Virus record (IMG/VR): IMGVR_UViG_3300025000_003491
Location: 1 to 39,823 of that record
Reading direction: 5' to 3' (one strand)
DNA from: a virus
Length of the DNA stretch: 39,823 nt
The notes beneath the pieces were generated by a model. That model did not search any database. It worked only from the letters and a program-made list of their open reading frames with translations, and had not been told where the DNA came from. The position numbers were made by a program, and so were the translations under genes. Positions 13,646 through 21,138 of this stretch are shown here, piece after piece (position 1 is the stretch's first letter; the number at the start of each line of letters is the position of its first letter).

Positions 13646-14280
13646 TTGATGCAACCGAAGCATTCAAACAATACCAGCCTTTAATAGAAGGCTTTACCTG
13701 GAAGGCCACAAAAAGATATCGTTATCTGGAACATGAAGATATCAAGCAACAGGCGTATTTAATTTTCTGCGAAGCTATTGAAAGATTTGATCCTAGTATG
13801 GCTTATGAAGGAAAGGAATCAAAACTATTTTGCACGTTTTTATATAATAGGCTTCGGACGCTGAATGATTATTGCAACTATAATACCAAATATAAATTAA
13901 CATATAGTATAGATAATGGAAGCGTAATAAAATGGAACGATAAATCTCCTTATTTAAAAATAAATAGCAAAAGATGCGGCGAAGAATTATTTATAGATTA
14001 TGATAAACAAGAAATTGAAGATGCACGTTTTGAACAATTTGAAGCGGCGATGGACAGGCTGGAAAGTTGTCTGGATCTTTCCGATGATGCGCAGGAACTT
14101 ATTGATTTTCTGATAAGCCGGGAATGGGAAATACCGGGAATCGGAAGGGTGCCACATTTATCTTCGGCGAAAAAGTATTGCCGATACTGGAAAGGCTGGG
14201 CGCATAAACGGACGGAAGCGGCATGGAACGAGGCAAAGGATTGGTGGCAATCCGGCAATCATTTTTTACAAGGAGCTTAA
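13642..14280 (+). CDS. Probable phage RNA polymerase sigma factor (region 2 type)
   Basis: Residues ~10-75 (FKQYQPLIEGFTWKATKRY, then HEDIKQQAYLIFCEAIERFD, then FCTFLYNRLRTLNDY) follow the sigma-70 region 2 pattern. That region binds core polymerase and melts the -10. The C-terminal part (residues ~145-212) is helical and basic with several Trp, and could be a diverged region 4. At 212 aa it is in the size range of small phage or ECF sigma factors. It lies in the gene run headed by the canonical promoter at 9502. It is a candidate reader of the TCTATAAT sites, which is inference. Confidence 0.65.
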   Translation: MIDATEAFKQYQPLIEGFTWKATKRYRYLEHEDIKQQAYLIFCEAIERFDPSMAYEGKESKLFCTFLYNRLRTLNDYCNYNTKYKLTYSIDNGSVIKWNDKSPYLKINSKRCGEELFIDYDKQEIEDARFEQFEAAMDRLESCLDLSDDAQELIDFLISREWEIPGIGRVPHLSSAKKYCRYWKGWAHKRTEAAWNEAKDWWQSGNHFLQGA

Positions 14281-14282
14281 AA

Positions 14283-14408
14283 ATGCTTAACTATCCAGAC
14301 GATGAAGAAAAAGATTATTATTATAATAATGAGTTTGATGATTATATCGATTCGGATAAGCCAATAAAAGATTGGGTTATCGAACAAGTATTAAGGTATT
14401 ACATTTAA
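14283..14408 (+). CDS. Tiny acidic protein (41 aa)
   Basis: The ATG at 14283 follows CAAGGAGCTTAAAA. The product MLNYPDDEEKDYYYNNEFDD continues with acidic residues and ends WVIEQVLRYYI. It is directly behind the sigma-like gene and strongly acidic, so an anti-sigma or DNA-mimic role is conceivable but unsupported. Confidence 0.5.
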   Translation: MLNYPDDEEKDYYYNNEFDDYIDSDKPIKDWVIEQVLRYYI

Positions 14409-14490
14409 AAGTAATTCAATTATTTATCAGAATGGGTAAAGCTATTTGGTTTACGTTGATCGATATTGACAGAAAATATAAAAATAAAGA

Positions 14491-14518
14491 CGTAAATAAG
14501 TGATCCATTGTCTATAAT
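14491..14518 (+). promoter_or_regulatory. Promoter CGTAAA-N16-TATAAT
   Basis: CGTAAA (14491-14496), a 16-bp spacer ending TC, and TATAAT (14513-14518) followed by AT match the family. It precedes the Ala-rich repeat gene. The rest of 14409-14490 shows only a 23-codon frame without an SD, which I do not call. Confidence 0.65.
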
Positions 14519-14568
14519 ATTATAAAGCGCTTAGGACGCTTTTAAGTTCTTGTTCGGAGGGTAAAATC

Positions 14569-15267
14569 ATTTGTGATTTTGTAAGTTGGATTACGGCTGG
14601 AAGAAAACTTTATTGGCTTGAAGATGATATTATTGAAACAGCCGGATTAGATTTTGAAAATGCCATCGGACATTCGGCTATCGAGGATTATTATAAAATA
14701 AAAGGCGTCCATCATGAGAACTGGCAAAAAGTCCCGATTCAAATCGCCAAAAGAATAAATTCCGGCAATATGGATAAAATGGCTAAAACTTTTGGCGTTG
14801 CCGGTGTACGATATGACGCCAAAGGCTATTGCAAAAATGAATGGTGGTTGAATGCCCAAAAATTTATAAACGGCATAGCGAATGTAAAATGGTTTGATAA
14901 TCATGTGGAAGTAAAAGAAAACTGGAAAGTATTCGATACTTATTCCGCCGCATGGTCCGCCGCATGGTCCGCCGCAAGGTCCGCCGCAAGGTCCGCCGCA
15001 TGGTCCGCCGCAAGGTCCGCCGCAAGGTCCGCCGCATGGTCCGCCGCATGGTCCGCCGCAGAGTCCGCCGCATGGTCCGCCGCAGAGTCCGCCGCAAGGT
15101 CCGCCGCAAGGTCCGCCGCAAGGTCCGCCGCATGGTCCGCAGCCGCTATTATTTCCGAAGATCCGATTGCAATTGATTATTTCAATAAAGTTTGGGAAAT
15201 CTGGAAAGCGGGCTACGGCTATATGTGGGATAAAGATGGTATTTTTTATGTTTATAAAGACTTTTAA
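14569..15267 (+). CDS. Phage protein with SAAx repeats, apparently ATT-initiated (232 aa)
   Basis: The open frame extends well upstream of the first ATG (14770). The extra 67 codons (CDFVSWITAGRKLYWLEDD, then GHSAIEDYYKI) match the start of a phage family I know as MCDFxSW. No ATG, GTG or TTG lies in frame there. The perfect SD GGAGGG (14556-14561) is seven bases before ATT at 14569, so ATT is the likeliest start. After ~125 residues come 16 units of SAA(W/R/E), then a globular tail. The repeat should form a long Ala-rich helix. Function unknown. Confidence 0.7.
   Translation: MCDFVSWITAGRKLYWLEDDIIETAGLDFENAIGHSAIEDYYKIKGVHHENWQKVPIQIAKRINSGNMDKMAKTFGVAGVRYDAKGYCKNEWWLNAQKFINGIANVKWFDNHVEVKENWKVFDTYSAAWSAAWSAARSAARSAAWSAARSAARSAAWSAAWSAAESAAWSAAESAARSAARSAARSAAWSAAAIISEDPIAIDYFNKVWEIWKAGYGYMWDKDGIFYVYKDF
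14944..15135 (+). repeat. 12-bp coding minisatellite, 16 units
   Basis: TCCGCCGCA plus a variable codon (TGG, AGG or GAG) repeats 16 times in frame, encoding SAAW, SAAR or SAAE. The first nine bases do not vary. It has the same design as the 15-bp array at 11144: fixed block plus a switching codon. It is GC-rich against an AT-rich genome. Confidence 0.9.
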
Positions 15268-15287
15268 TATTTTATAAGGAGATGAAA

Positions 15288-15503
15288 ATGAGTAATACAG
15301 AGAAAAACAAAATAGAATTAATGAAACAACTAGCTAAAAGCAGAAATAAGTATAGTTGTCCTTTCGATGATTTAAATATAATATTTGCTTACGGTAAATC
15401 ACATAATAGACAAGCAACTATAAACGTAATGTTATATGTACTTAGATTAGAAACTGCTTTGGCAGAAACTGCTCTGACAGAAATTGGCCTAATAAATTTT
15501 TAA
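15288..15503 (+). CDS. Hypothetical protein (71 aa)
   Basis: Two ATGs are close together; 15288 is preferred because GGAG lies seven bases before it and directly abuts the earlier one. The product is basic at the N-terminus (MSNTEKNKIELMKQLAKSRN) with a helical, Leu-rich second half. Not recognised. Confidence 0.6.
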   Translation: MSNTEKNKIELMKQLAKSRNKYSCPFDDLNIIFAYGKSHNRQATINVMLYVLRLETALAETALTEIGLINF

Positions 15504-15513
15504 GGAGATAAAA

Positions 15514-15894
15514 ATGGATCAAGAACGGAATCACAAGATTTTCAGTTATGTAACAGAGCGGGAATTCTATGACGGCCTGAATGAAGCGAAAAGGGAAAAT
15601 CTTTTTGTTGACGAAAAAGGCCGTGTTGATATCGGCGAATTGCTTGCCGGTATGTGGTTGGCATTCGGGGAAGGCCGGATGGTTGTCGTTCCGCGCGGAG
15701 GATTCAAGCCGCCTGAAAAGAAAGAAGAAATAAAACAGGAAGCCATAGAAAATAAGCCAATTAGTACCATGGATTTAGGCACGATATATCCTGCAGCAAA
15801 TGCGCTTGAGGAATTTATTGAAGAAGTTCCGAAAAAGAAGCGACCTTCAAGAGCCAAAGCGAAAAAGGAAATTGCCGAACCTGCGGCAGAATAA
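15514..15894 (+). CDS. Hypothetical protein with low-complexity tail (126 aa)
   Basis: SD AAGGAGATAAAA precedes the ATG. Residues 1-65 look folded (VTEREFYDGLNEAKRENLF, then GELLAGMWLAFGEGRMVVV). The rest is Lys/Glu/Pro/Ala-rich and probably disordered. It lies immediately before the primase gene. The folded half resembles small phage proteins near replication genes, but no function is known. Confidence 0.65.
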   Translation: MDQERNHKIFSYVTEREFYDGLNEAKRENLFVDEKGRVDIGELLAGMWLAFGEGRMVVVPRGGFKPPEKKEEIKQEAIENKPISTMDLGTIYPAANALEEFIEEVPKKKRPSRAKAKKEIAEPAAE

Positions 15895-15896
15895 TA

Positions 15897-16796
15897 ATGA
15901 TAGATTTCATCCAGCTTTGCCGGGATTATGGAATTGATTACCGCATTGATGTGCAAGGTTGGACGAATGTGTTTTGCCCGTACCATTCAAATGGGGATCG
16001 CGGATATAAAGGCGGCTTAAATAATAAAGGCGGCTATTTTCACTGTTGGCAGTGCGGCGGCCAGGATGTAAAAAAAGTATTATCGGATATTCTTGAAATA
16101 TCGTATCATGAAGCCGGTTCTTTGCTCGAACAATATTCAACGGATATTTCTGTTAGAACCAAACTGAATAAAAAGAAAATATCGGCATCGAAAATAGATT
16201 TGCCGATGGCTGAATTGGATACCCGTTGCAAGAAGTATTTGGCAGGCCGGAATTTTGATTCTGATTATTTACAGGAAAAATATAAATTATGCGGGGCAAC
16301 CTTGGCAGGTGAATGGGCCGGGCGATTGATCATTCCTATTTACTATAAAAATAAATTAGTGGCATTCCAAGGCAGAAGTTTATTAAGCAAAGAACGTTGC
16401 AAAGAATTGGGAGTATTGCGGTATAAGACATCAAGCAAGGAAAGATCCATTATTGATCCTAAAAGTATTTTATATGGGTTGGATGATTGCAAGGAAAAAT
16501 ATATAATAGTAGTTGAAGGTGCGCCGGATAAATGGCGCTTTGGAGATAATTGCGCCGCGACATTAGGAACTTCAGTAACGGATGAACAAAAGAATATTAT
16601 GCTGAAATATGATAGAATAATAATCATATTCGATCCTGAAAAAGAAGCGCAGGAACGGGCATTGAAATTGGGGAATGAATTGAATCTGATAGATAGTAAA
16701 AAGAAAGTAGAAATAATTGATATGGAAAAGAATTATGATATCGGGGACTCTTCGGAAAAAGAAATCAGATGTTTGAAAAAGGAGTTAGGATTATGA
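15897..16796 (+). CDS. DNA primase, CHC2 zinc finger plus TOPRIM
   Basis: CHC2-type zinc ligands are Cys27, His30, Cys50 and Cys53 (CPYH and CWQC). A TOPRIM core follows: IIVVEGAPDKWRF with Glu207, then IIIIFDPEKEAQ with Asp246. At 299 aa it lacks the DnaG C-terminal helicase-interaction domain. It should make RNA primers for lagging-strand synthesis with the DnaB-type helicase encoded at 21139. The TOPRIM DxD appears as DPE, a common variation. It is coupled by ATGA to the next small gene. Confidence 0.9.
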   Translation: MIDFIQLCRDYGIDYRIDVQGWTNVFCPYHSNGDRGYKGGLNNKGGYFHCWQCGGQDVKKVLSDILEISYHEAGSLLEQYSTDISVRTKLNKKKISASKIDLPMAELDTRCKKYLAGRNFDSDYLQEKYKLCGATLAGEWAGRLIIPIYYKNKLVAFQGRSLLSKERCKELGVLRYKTSSKERSIIDPKSILYGLDDCKEKYIIVVEGAPDKWRFGDNCAATLGTSVTDEQKNIMLKYDRIIIIFDPEKEAQERALKLGNELNLIDSKKKVEIIDMEKNYDIGDSSEKEIRCLKKELGL

Positions 16797-17029
16797 AAAA
16801 TATACACACTGAAGTTAAACACTCATTATCAAAAGACGCTTGGAATATTATAGGAACAGAATTAGGCGAAAAATATAAAATTGCTAGAATACCTTATTTT
16901 GTTGTTAAAGATAGTGAAATACTTACTACTCAAAATAAAAATGAAGCCCTAGAACACGCTTTATTTATTAGTAGATGCTTTAATAATGAATACTATAGAA
17001 TACATAATTTAAATCATTTATCTGATTAA
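16793..17029 (+). CDS. Hypothetical small protein (78 aa)
   Basis: The start at 16793 overlaps the primase stop and has AAAGGAG upstream. The product (MKNIHTEVKHSLSKDAWNII, ending IHNLNHLSD) has no motif. Position between primase and helicase suggests a replication accessory at most. Confidence 0.6.
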   Translation: MKNIHTEVKHSLSKDAWNIIGTELGEKYKIARIPYFVVKDSEILTTQNKNEALEHALFISRCFNNEYYRIHNLNHLSD

Positions 17030-17035
17030 TAATAA

Positions 17036-18511
17036 ATGCCCAAACTAAAGCCCTATTCTTTTCAGCGCGAAGCGGTTAGATTTATAGAATCTCCGCGTTA
17101 TCCGGTTCAGCCCGGCTATGGAATCATTGCAGACGATTGCGGCTTAGGAAAAACAATTGATACTTGTTTAATATCCTACGCCCATTTGGATGAAGGTTCA
17201 TTTTTAATTGTTTGTACAGCATCCATGAAACTTAAATGGGCACGAGAAATTTTTAAATGGACAGAGCAAGATTCATATATTATTTACGGAGAAAAAGAAT
17301 ATAAATTACCGAAAGCAAAATACTATATTATCAATTATCATATCTTAGGTAGAGAAAATAAACTCGATAAGAAAAAAGAGAATAAACGTAAATTATCTTT
17401 TAAACGAAAGGAAGAAAAAAGACAACGTGAATGCAGAATGAACGGAACTATATTCAAAAAATCTCGATATAAAAAAGGAAATATTAGATTAGAAGGATGG
17501 ATTACTGAACTAGCGAAAAAGGATATTATCGGAATATTCCCGGACGAATGTCACCGACTTGCGAATGATGAAACTTGTACATGGACTAAGTGTTTTATGA
17601 AACTAGTAAAAGATATTAACCCTAAAATATTAGTTCCATTATCAGGAACATTAACAAGGAAAAGAACAAAGAATTTATTTCCAATAATAAACATGGTAGC
17701 GCCTAAAGTATTTCCGAGTAAATATAGATTTTATTGGCGATACTGCAATCCAACTCGCGGATATGCTGGATGGGAATATAATGGATCTACTAATGAAGCT
17801 GAACTAAATAAAAAATTACAAAAAGTAATGATCCGTCGTTTAAAATCCGATGTATTAAAAGAATTACCGCCTAGAACATTCTCAGTTATTCCCATGGAAT
17901 TGACAAAATTAGAAGCTAGAAATTATTCATCATTGGATAATGAATATAAAAAACTAATAAATAAACAATCATTACGGGCTAAAAATACTTATTCAGAATT
18001 AAAATTATTGGCATATTTGGCAAAAAGAAACAGTTGTTTCAATTGGATAGACGAATATTTGGAAGATCATGATAAATTGATAATAGCCGCATGGCATAAA
18101 AAAGTAATAAATGATCTTTACGATAAATATAAACATATAGGATTAAAAATAGATGGAAGCGTTCCTAGCACCAAAAGGCAGGAAATAGAAGATAAATTTC
18201 AAACTGATGATAAAATAAAAGTGATTATTTTGCAGATAGACGCGGGAGGAGAAGGAATAACATTAACGGCCAGTAACGCCATAGCGATTATTGAAATGCC
18301 GGATACACCGGGGCAATTAATCCAAGTAAGCGACCGGGGGCATAGAATCGGATTGAAGTCAGATACATTTACCATTTATTTTCCTTTTGCGGATGGAACC
18401 ATTGAAAATAAAATAGCCGATGAAATAGAAAATAGTTATAAGTCATTGGAAGAAATAATTGACGGAAAAAAAGGTTCCGGGCTATTCAAATACAAGTTCA
18501 AGAATCTATAA
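17036..18511 (+). CDS. SNF2-family DNA helicase/translocase (491 aa)
   Basis: SF2/SNF2 motifs are in order: SFQREAV (Q-like), Walker A DDCGLGKT (Lys39), DECH at 170-173, LSGT (motif III), RRLKSDVLKELPPR (a typical SNF2 block), DAGGEGITL (motif V) and DRGHRIG (motif VI). It resembles the SMARCAL1/HARP-like phage helicases that remodel forks or anneal strands. An unusually basic insert (KKKENKRKLSFKRKEEKRQ) lies near residue 115. It sits between primase and the helicase-methyltransferase. Confidence 0.9.
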   Translation: MPKLKPYSFQREAVRFIESPRYPVQPGYGIIADDCGLGKTIDTCLISYAHLDEGSFLIVCTASMKLKWAREIFKWTEQDSYIIYGEKEYKLPKAKYYIINYHILGRENKLDKKKENKRKLSFKRKEEKRQRECRMNGTIFKKSRYKKGNIRLEGWITELAKKDIIGIFPDECHRLANDETCTWTKCFMKLVKDINPKILVPLSGTLTRKRTKNLFPIINMVAPKVFPSKYRFYWRYCNPTRGYAGWEYNGSTNEAELNKKLQKVMIRRLKSDVLKELPPRTFSVIPMELTKLEARNYSSLDNEYKKLINKQSLRAKNTYSELKLLAYLAKRNSCFNWIDEYLEDHDKLIIAAWHKKVINDLYDKYKHIGLKIDGSVPSTKRQEIEDKFQTDDKIKVIILQIDAGGEGITLTASNAIAIIEMPDTPGQLIQVSDRGHRIGLKSDTFTIYFPFADGTIENKIADEIENSYKSLEEIIDGKKGSGLFKYKFKNL

Positions 18512-18529
18512 TAATAGTAAGGAGATAAT

Positions 18530-18727
18530 ATGATATCCGATGAATTGCGGAATAAATGGAATAAAAAAGTTAATGCCATAAAGGAGGCAATAGAAAATAA
18601 ATCCATAGATTTAAATGATTGGGAAATATCTTTTATAGATTCCATCGATATTCAACTGAATAGTAAAAAAGATATATCATTCAAACAATCATCTATTCTA
18701 TCAAAAATATATGATAAAATCGAATAA
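18530..18727 (+). CDS. Small helical phage protein (65 aa)
   Basis: SD AAGGAGATAAT precedes the ATG. The C-terminal half (WEISFIDSIDIQLNSKKDIS, then FKQSSILSKIYDKIE) follows the pattern W-E-x-x-F-x-x-S-I, then K-Q-x-x-I-L-x-K-I, that I know from small phage proteins near helicases. A helicase- or polymerase-binding peptide is possible. Unknown function. Confidence 0.65.
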   Translation: MISDELRNKWNKKVNAIKEAIENKSIDLNDWEISFIDSIDIQLNSKKDISFKQSSILSKIYDKIE

Positions 18728-18917
18728 TACTTATATTGTTTTTACCAAACATGATTGTTGGGATTCTCGATTTGAAGTATACGTTCAAAAAGTAATCTCA
18801 TATAAAAATAATAAATGGAAAGTGACTTTACTTAATGAAAAAGCGTTTAAATATAAACAAGAAAGTTCAGCAATCAAAGCCGCGCAATTATGCAACGGAG
18901 AAATAAAGATTATATGA
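18711..18917 (+). CDS. Hypothetical small protein (68 aa)
   Basis: The gene overlaps the previous one by 17 bases and the next by ATGA. The product is basic and aromatic (NNTYIVFTKHDCWDSRFEVY), probably a small beta-sheet fold. No strong SD is visible, so it may depend on coupling. Function unknown. Confidence 0.55.
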   Translation: MIKSNNTYIVFTKHDCWDSRFEVYVQKVISYKNNKWKVTLLNEKAFKYKQESSAIKAAQLCNGEIKII

Positions 18918-21136
18918 ATGATTATGTAAAGTTTCTCGAATCAAAAAGTAATGAATTTATCGGCGTAGGTTTTAATCCTGAAAAATTAAATAAATATCTT
19001 TTCCCGTTTCAAAAAGTAATAGTTGAATGGGCATTACAAAAAGGCCGAGCGGCTATATTTTCAGATTGCGGAACAGGAAAAACAATCATGGAATTAGCAT
19101 GGGCCGATGCGATAATAAAAAAAACAGGCGGAAATGTTTTAATTGTTACACCATTATCAGTATCGTATCAAACATTACGCGAGGGAGAAAAGTTTCATTT
19201 CCAACATGAAAAACAATCACGCGATGGAACAATAAAAGATAAAATAACGATAACCAATTATGAAATGTTGGATAAATTTAACCCCGATGATTTTATCGGA
19301 ATTGTTATTGATGAAAGTTCAATAATTAAATCTTTTGATGGAAAAACTAGAAATATAATTATCAGTAAATTTAGTACGGTAAAATATAAACTAGCCTGTA
19401 CTGCCACTCCTTCCCCAAATGATTATATGGAGCTTGGGAACCACTCGGAATTTCTAGGTATAATGACTTATGTTGAAATGCTATCTAAGTATTTTTATCA
19501 CGACGCTTCAAATACTTCACAATGGAAATTAAAAGGCCATGCTGAAAATGATTTCTGGAAATGGATTTGTTCATGGGCGGTAATGATTCGGAAACCTTCA
19601 GATATAGGTTTTTCCGATGAAGGCTATAATTTACCTAAACTGAATACAAAACAAATAATAATCCCAAGTGGAATATTACTAAATGCCGATAAAAATAAAT
19701 TATTTTCTTATAAGGCTAGTACGCTTGAAGATCAAAGGCAAGTAAAAAAAGAAACGATGATTCCTAGAATAGAAGCATGTGCGAAACTGGTAAATGCTTC
19801 CAAAGAACAATGGATAGTTTGGTGCGGATTAAATACTGAGGGTGATTTACTTGAAAAAATGATTGATGGTGCCATTCAAGTTGCCGGTAAAGATTCTATT
19901 GAAGATAAAGAAGAAAGATTAAATGGGTTTATTGAAGGAAAATATAGGGTACTGGTAACTAAAAAAAAGATAGGCGCATTCGGATTGAATCTTCAAAATT
20001 GCCATAATATGGTTTTTGTTTTTACCGATCATAGTTATGAATTGACATATCAGGCGATAAGAAGGGAATGGCGTTTCGGGCAATTGCATGAAGTAAATGT
20101 TTATTTTATTTCTGCCGATATCGAAGGTCCAATCTTGCAAAATCTGATGCGTAAGGAAAAAGCCGCGCAGAAAATGCAAGATGGGATGTTGAAGTATATG
20201 AAAATATATCAAGATGTATTTAAAACTGAAAATATAAAAGATAACTATAAAGAAGGAAATCAAATGGGCAAAGATTGGGAAATGAAACTAGGCGATTGCG
20301 TAGAAAAAACAAAAGAAATAGATGGTAACTCAATTCATTATTCTATATTTAGTCCGCCATTCGCATCTCTTTATACTTATTCCAATTCAATTAGGGATAT
20401 GGGAAATTGCAAAGATATAAATCAATTCGCTAAACATTTTAAGTTTCTAACCAAAGAATTATTGCGCATAACTATTCCGGGTAGATTACTTTCATTTCAT
20501 TGTATGAATCTCCCTACTAGTAAAACGCGAAATGGATATATTGGCCTTGCTGATTTTCGCGGAATACTTATCCAAATGTTTATCGATGCGGGATGGATTT
20601 ATCATTCTGAAGTTGTAATCTGGAAAGATCCAGTTACAGCAATGCAACGTACAAAAGCATTGGGCTTGCTTCATAAACAAATAAAAAAAGACTCTACGAT
20701 GTGCCGTCAGGGTATACCAGATTATTTAATAACTATGCGAAAACCTGGAGATAATCCAGAACGTGTAAAACATACCGGAGAATCATTTCCCGTTGATGTT
20801 TGGCAGAATTATGCCAGCCCTATATGGATGGATATTAACCCATCTAATACTTTACAACGCACTTCGGTTAGAGAAGAAAAGGATGAGCGGCATATTTGCC
20901 CATTACAATTACAAGTAATAGAACGAGGAATACAATTATGGACTAATCCGGGAGATATAGTTTTTGATCCATTTACTGGAATAGGATCGACTGGATATGT
21001 TTCATTATTGCAAGAAAGAAGATTTATTGGGATAGAATTAAAAGAAGTTTACTATAATCAAGCCGTTGCAAATTTGAAAATGGCAAATAAAAAGAAAGGA
21101 ATGAGTTTAATCGGAACATCATTATTTAACGAGTAA
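18914..21136 (+). CDS. SF2 helicase fused to a DNA methyltransferase (740 aa)
   Basis: The N-terminal half is an SF2 helicase: FPFQKVIVEWA, Walker A SDCGTGKT (residues 50-57), VIDESS (motif II), CTATP (motif III) and AIRREWRFGQ (motif VI). From residue ~451 a beta-class amino-methyltransferase follows: SPPF (480-483, motif IV) and FDPFTGIGSTG with Asp685 (motif I). SPPF is typical of N4-cytosine and some N6-adenine enzymes. The start at 18914 is chosen for its ATGA overlap. No restriction enzyme is near, so it probably protects or marks phage DNA. An SD (AAGGA) precedes Met451 exactly at the domain junction. Confidence 0.88.
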   Translation: MNDYVKFLESKSNEFIGVGFNPEKLNKYLFPFQKVIVEWALQKGRAAIFSDCGTGKTIMELAWADAIIKKTGGNVLIVTPLSVSYQTLREGEKFHFQHEKQSRDGTIKDKITITNYEMLDKFNPDDFIGIVIDESSIIKSFDGKTRNIIISKFSTVKYKLACTATPSPNDYMELGNHSEFLGIMTYVEMLSKYFYHDASNTSQWKLKGHAENDFWKWICSWAVMIRKPSDIGFSDEGYNLPKLNTKQIIIPSGILLNADKNKLFSYKASTLEDQRQVKKETMIPRIEACAKLVNASKEQWIVWCGLNTEGDLLEKMIDGAIQVAGKDSIEDKEERLNGFIEGKYRVLVTKKKIGAFGLNLQNCHNMVFVFTDHSYELTYQAIRREWRFGQLHEVNVYFISADIEGPILQNLMRKEKAAQKMQDGMLKYMKIYQDVFKTENIKDNYKEGNQMGKDWEMKLGDCVEKTKEIDGNSIHYSIFSPPFASLYTYSNSIRDMGNCKDINQFAKHFKFLTKELLRITIPGRLLSFHCMNLPTSKTRNGYIGLADFRGILIQMFIDAGWIYHSEVVIWKDPVTAMQRTKALGLLHKQIKKDSTMCRQGIPDYLITMRKPGDNPERVKHTGESFPVDVWQNYASPIWMDINPSNTLQRTSVREEKDERHICPLQLQVIERGIQLWTNPGDIVFDPFTGIGSTGYVSLLQERRFIGIELKEVYYNQAVANLKMANKKKGMSLIGTSLFNE

Positions 21137-21138
21137 AC

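Noticed and set aside
14466-14471. TTGACA hexamer as a -35 for the 14513 promoter
   Set aside because: It is 41 bp from the TATAAT; the CGTAAA at 14491 is at the spacing seen in the rest of the family.
14432-14503. 23-codon frame MGKAIWFTLIDIDRKY... before the ATT-start gene
   Set aside because: It has no SD and ends inside the promoter spacer; too short to support.
11144-15135. Tandem arrays considered as CRISPR
   Set aside because: The units are 12-15 bp, contiguous and in frame within genes; there are no 25-40 bp repeats with unique spacers and no cas genes.
14864-15176. Arg/Leu/Thr-rich and Arg/Val-rich open frames on both strands over the SAAx repeats
   Set aside because: They are stop-free shadows of the 12-bp repeat; only the SAAx frame has flanking non-repeat protein sequence and an SD.
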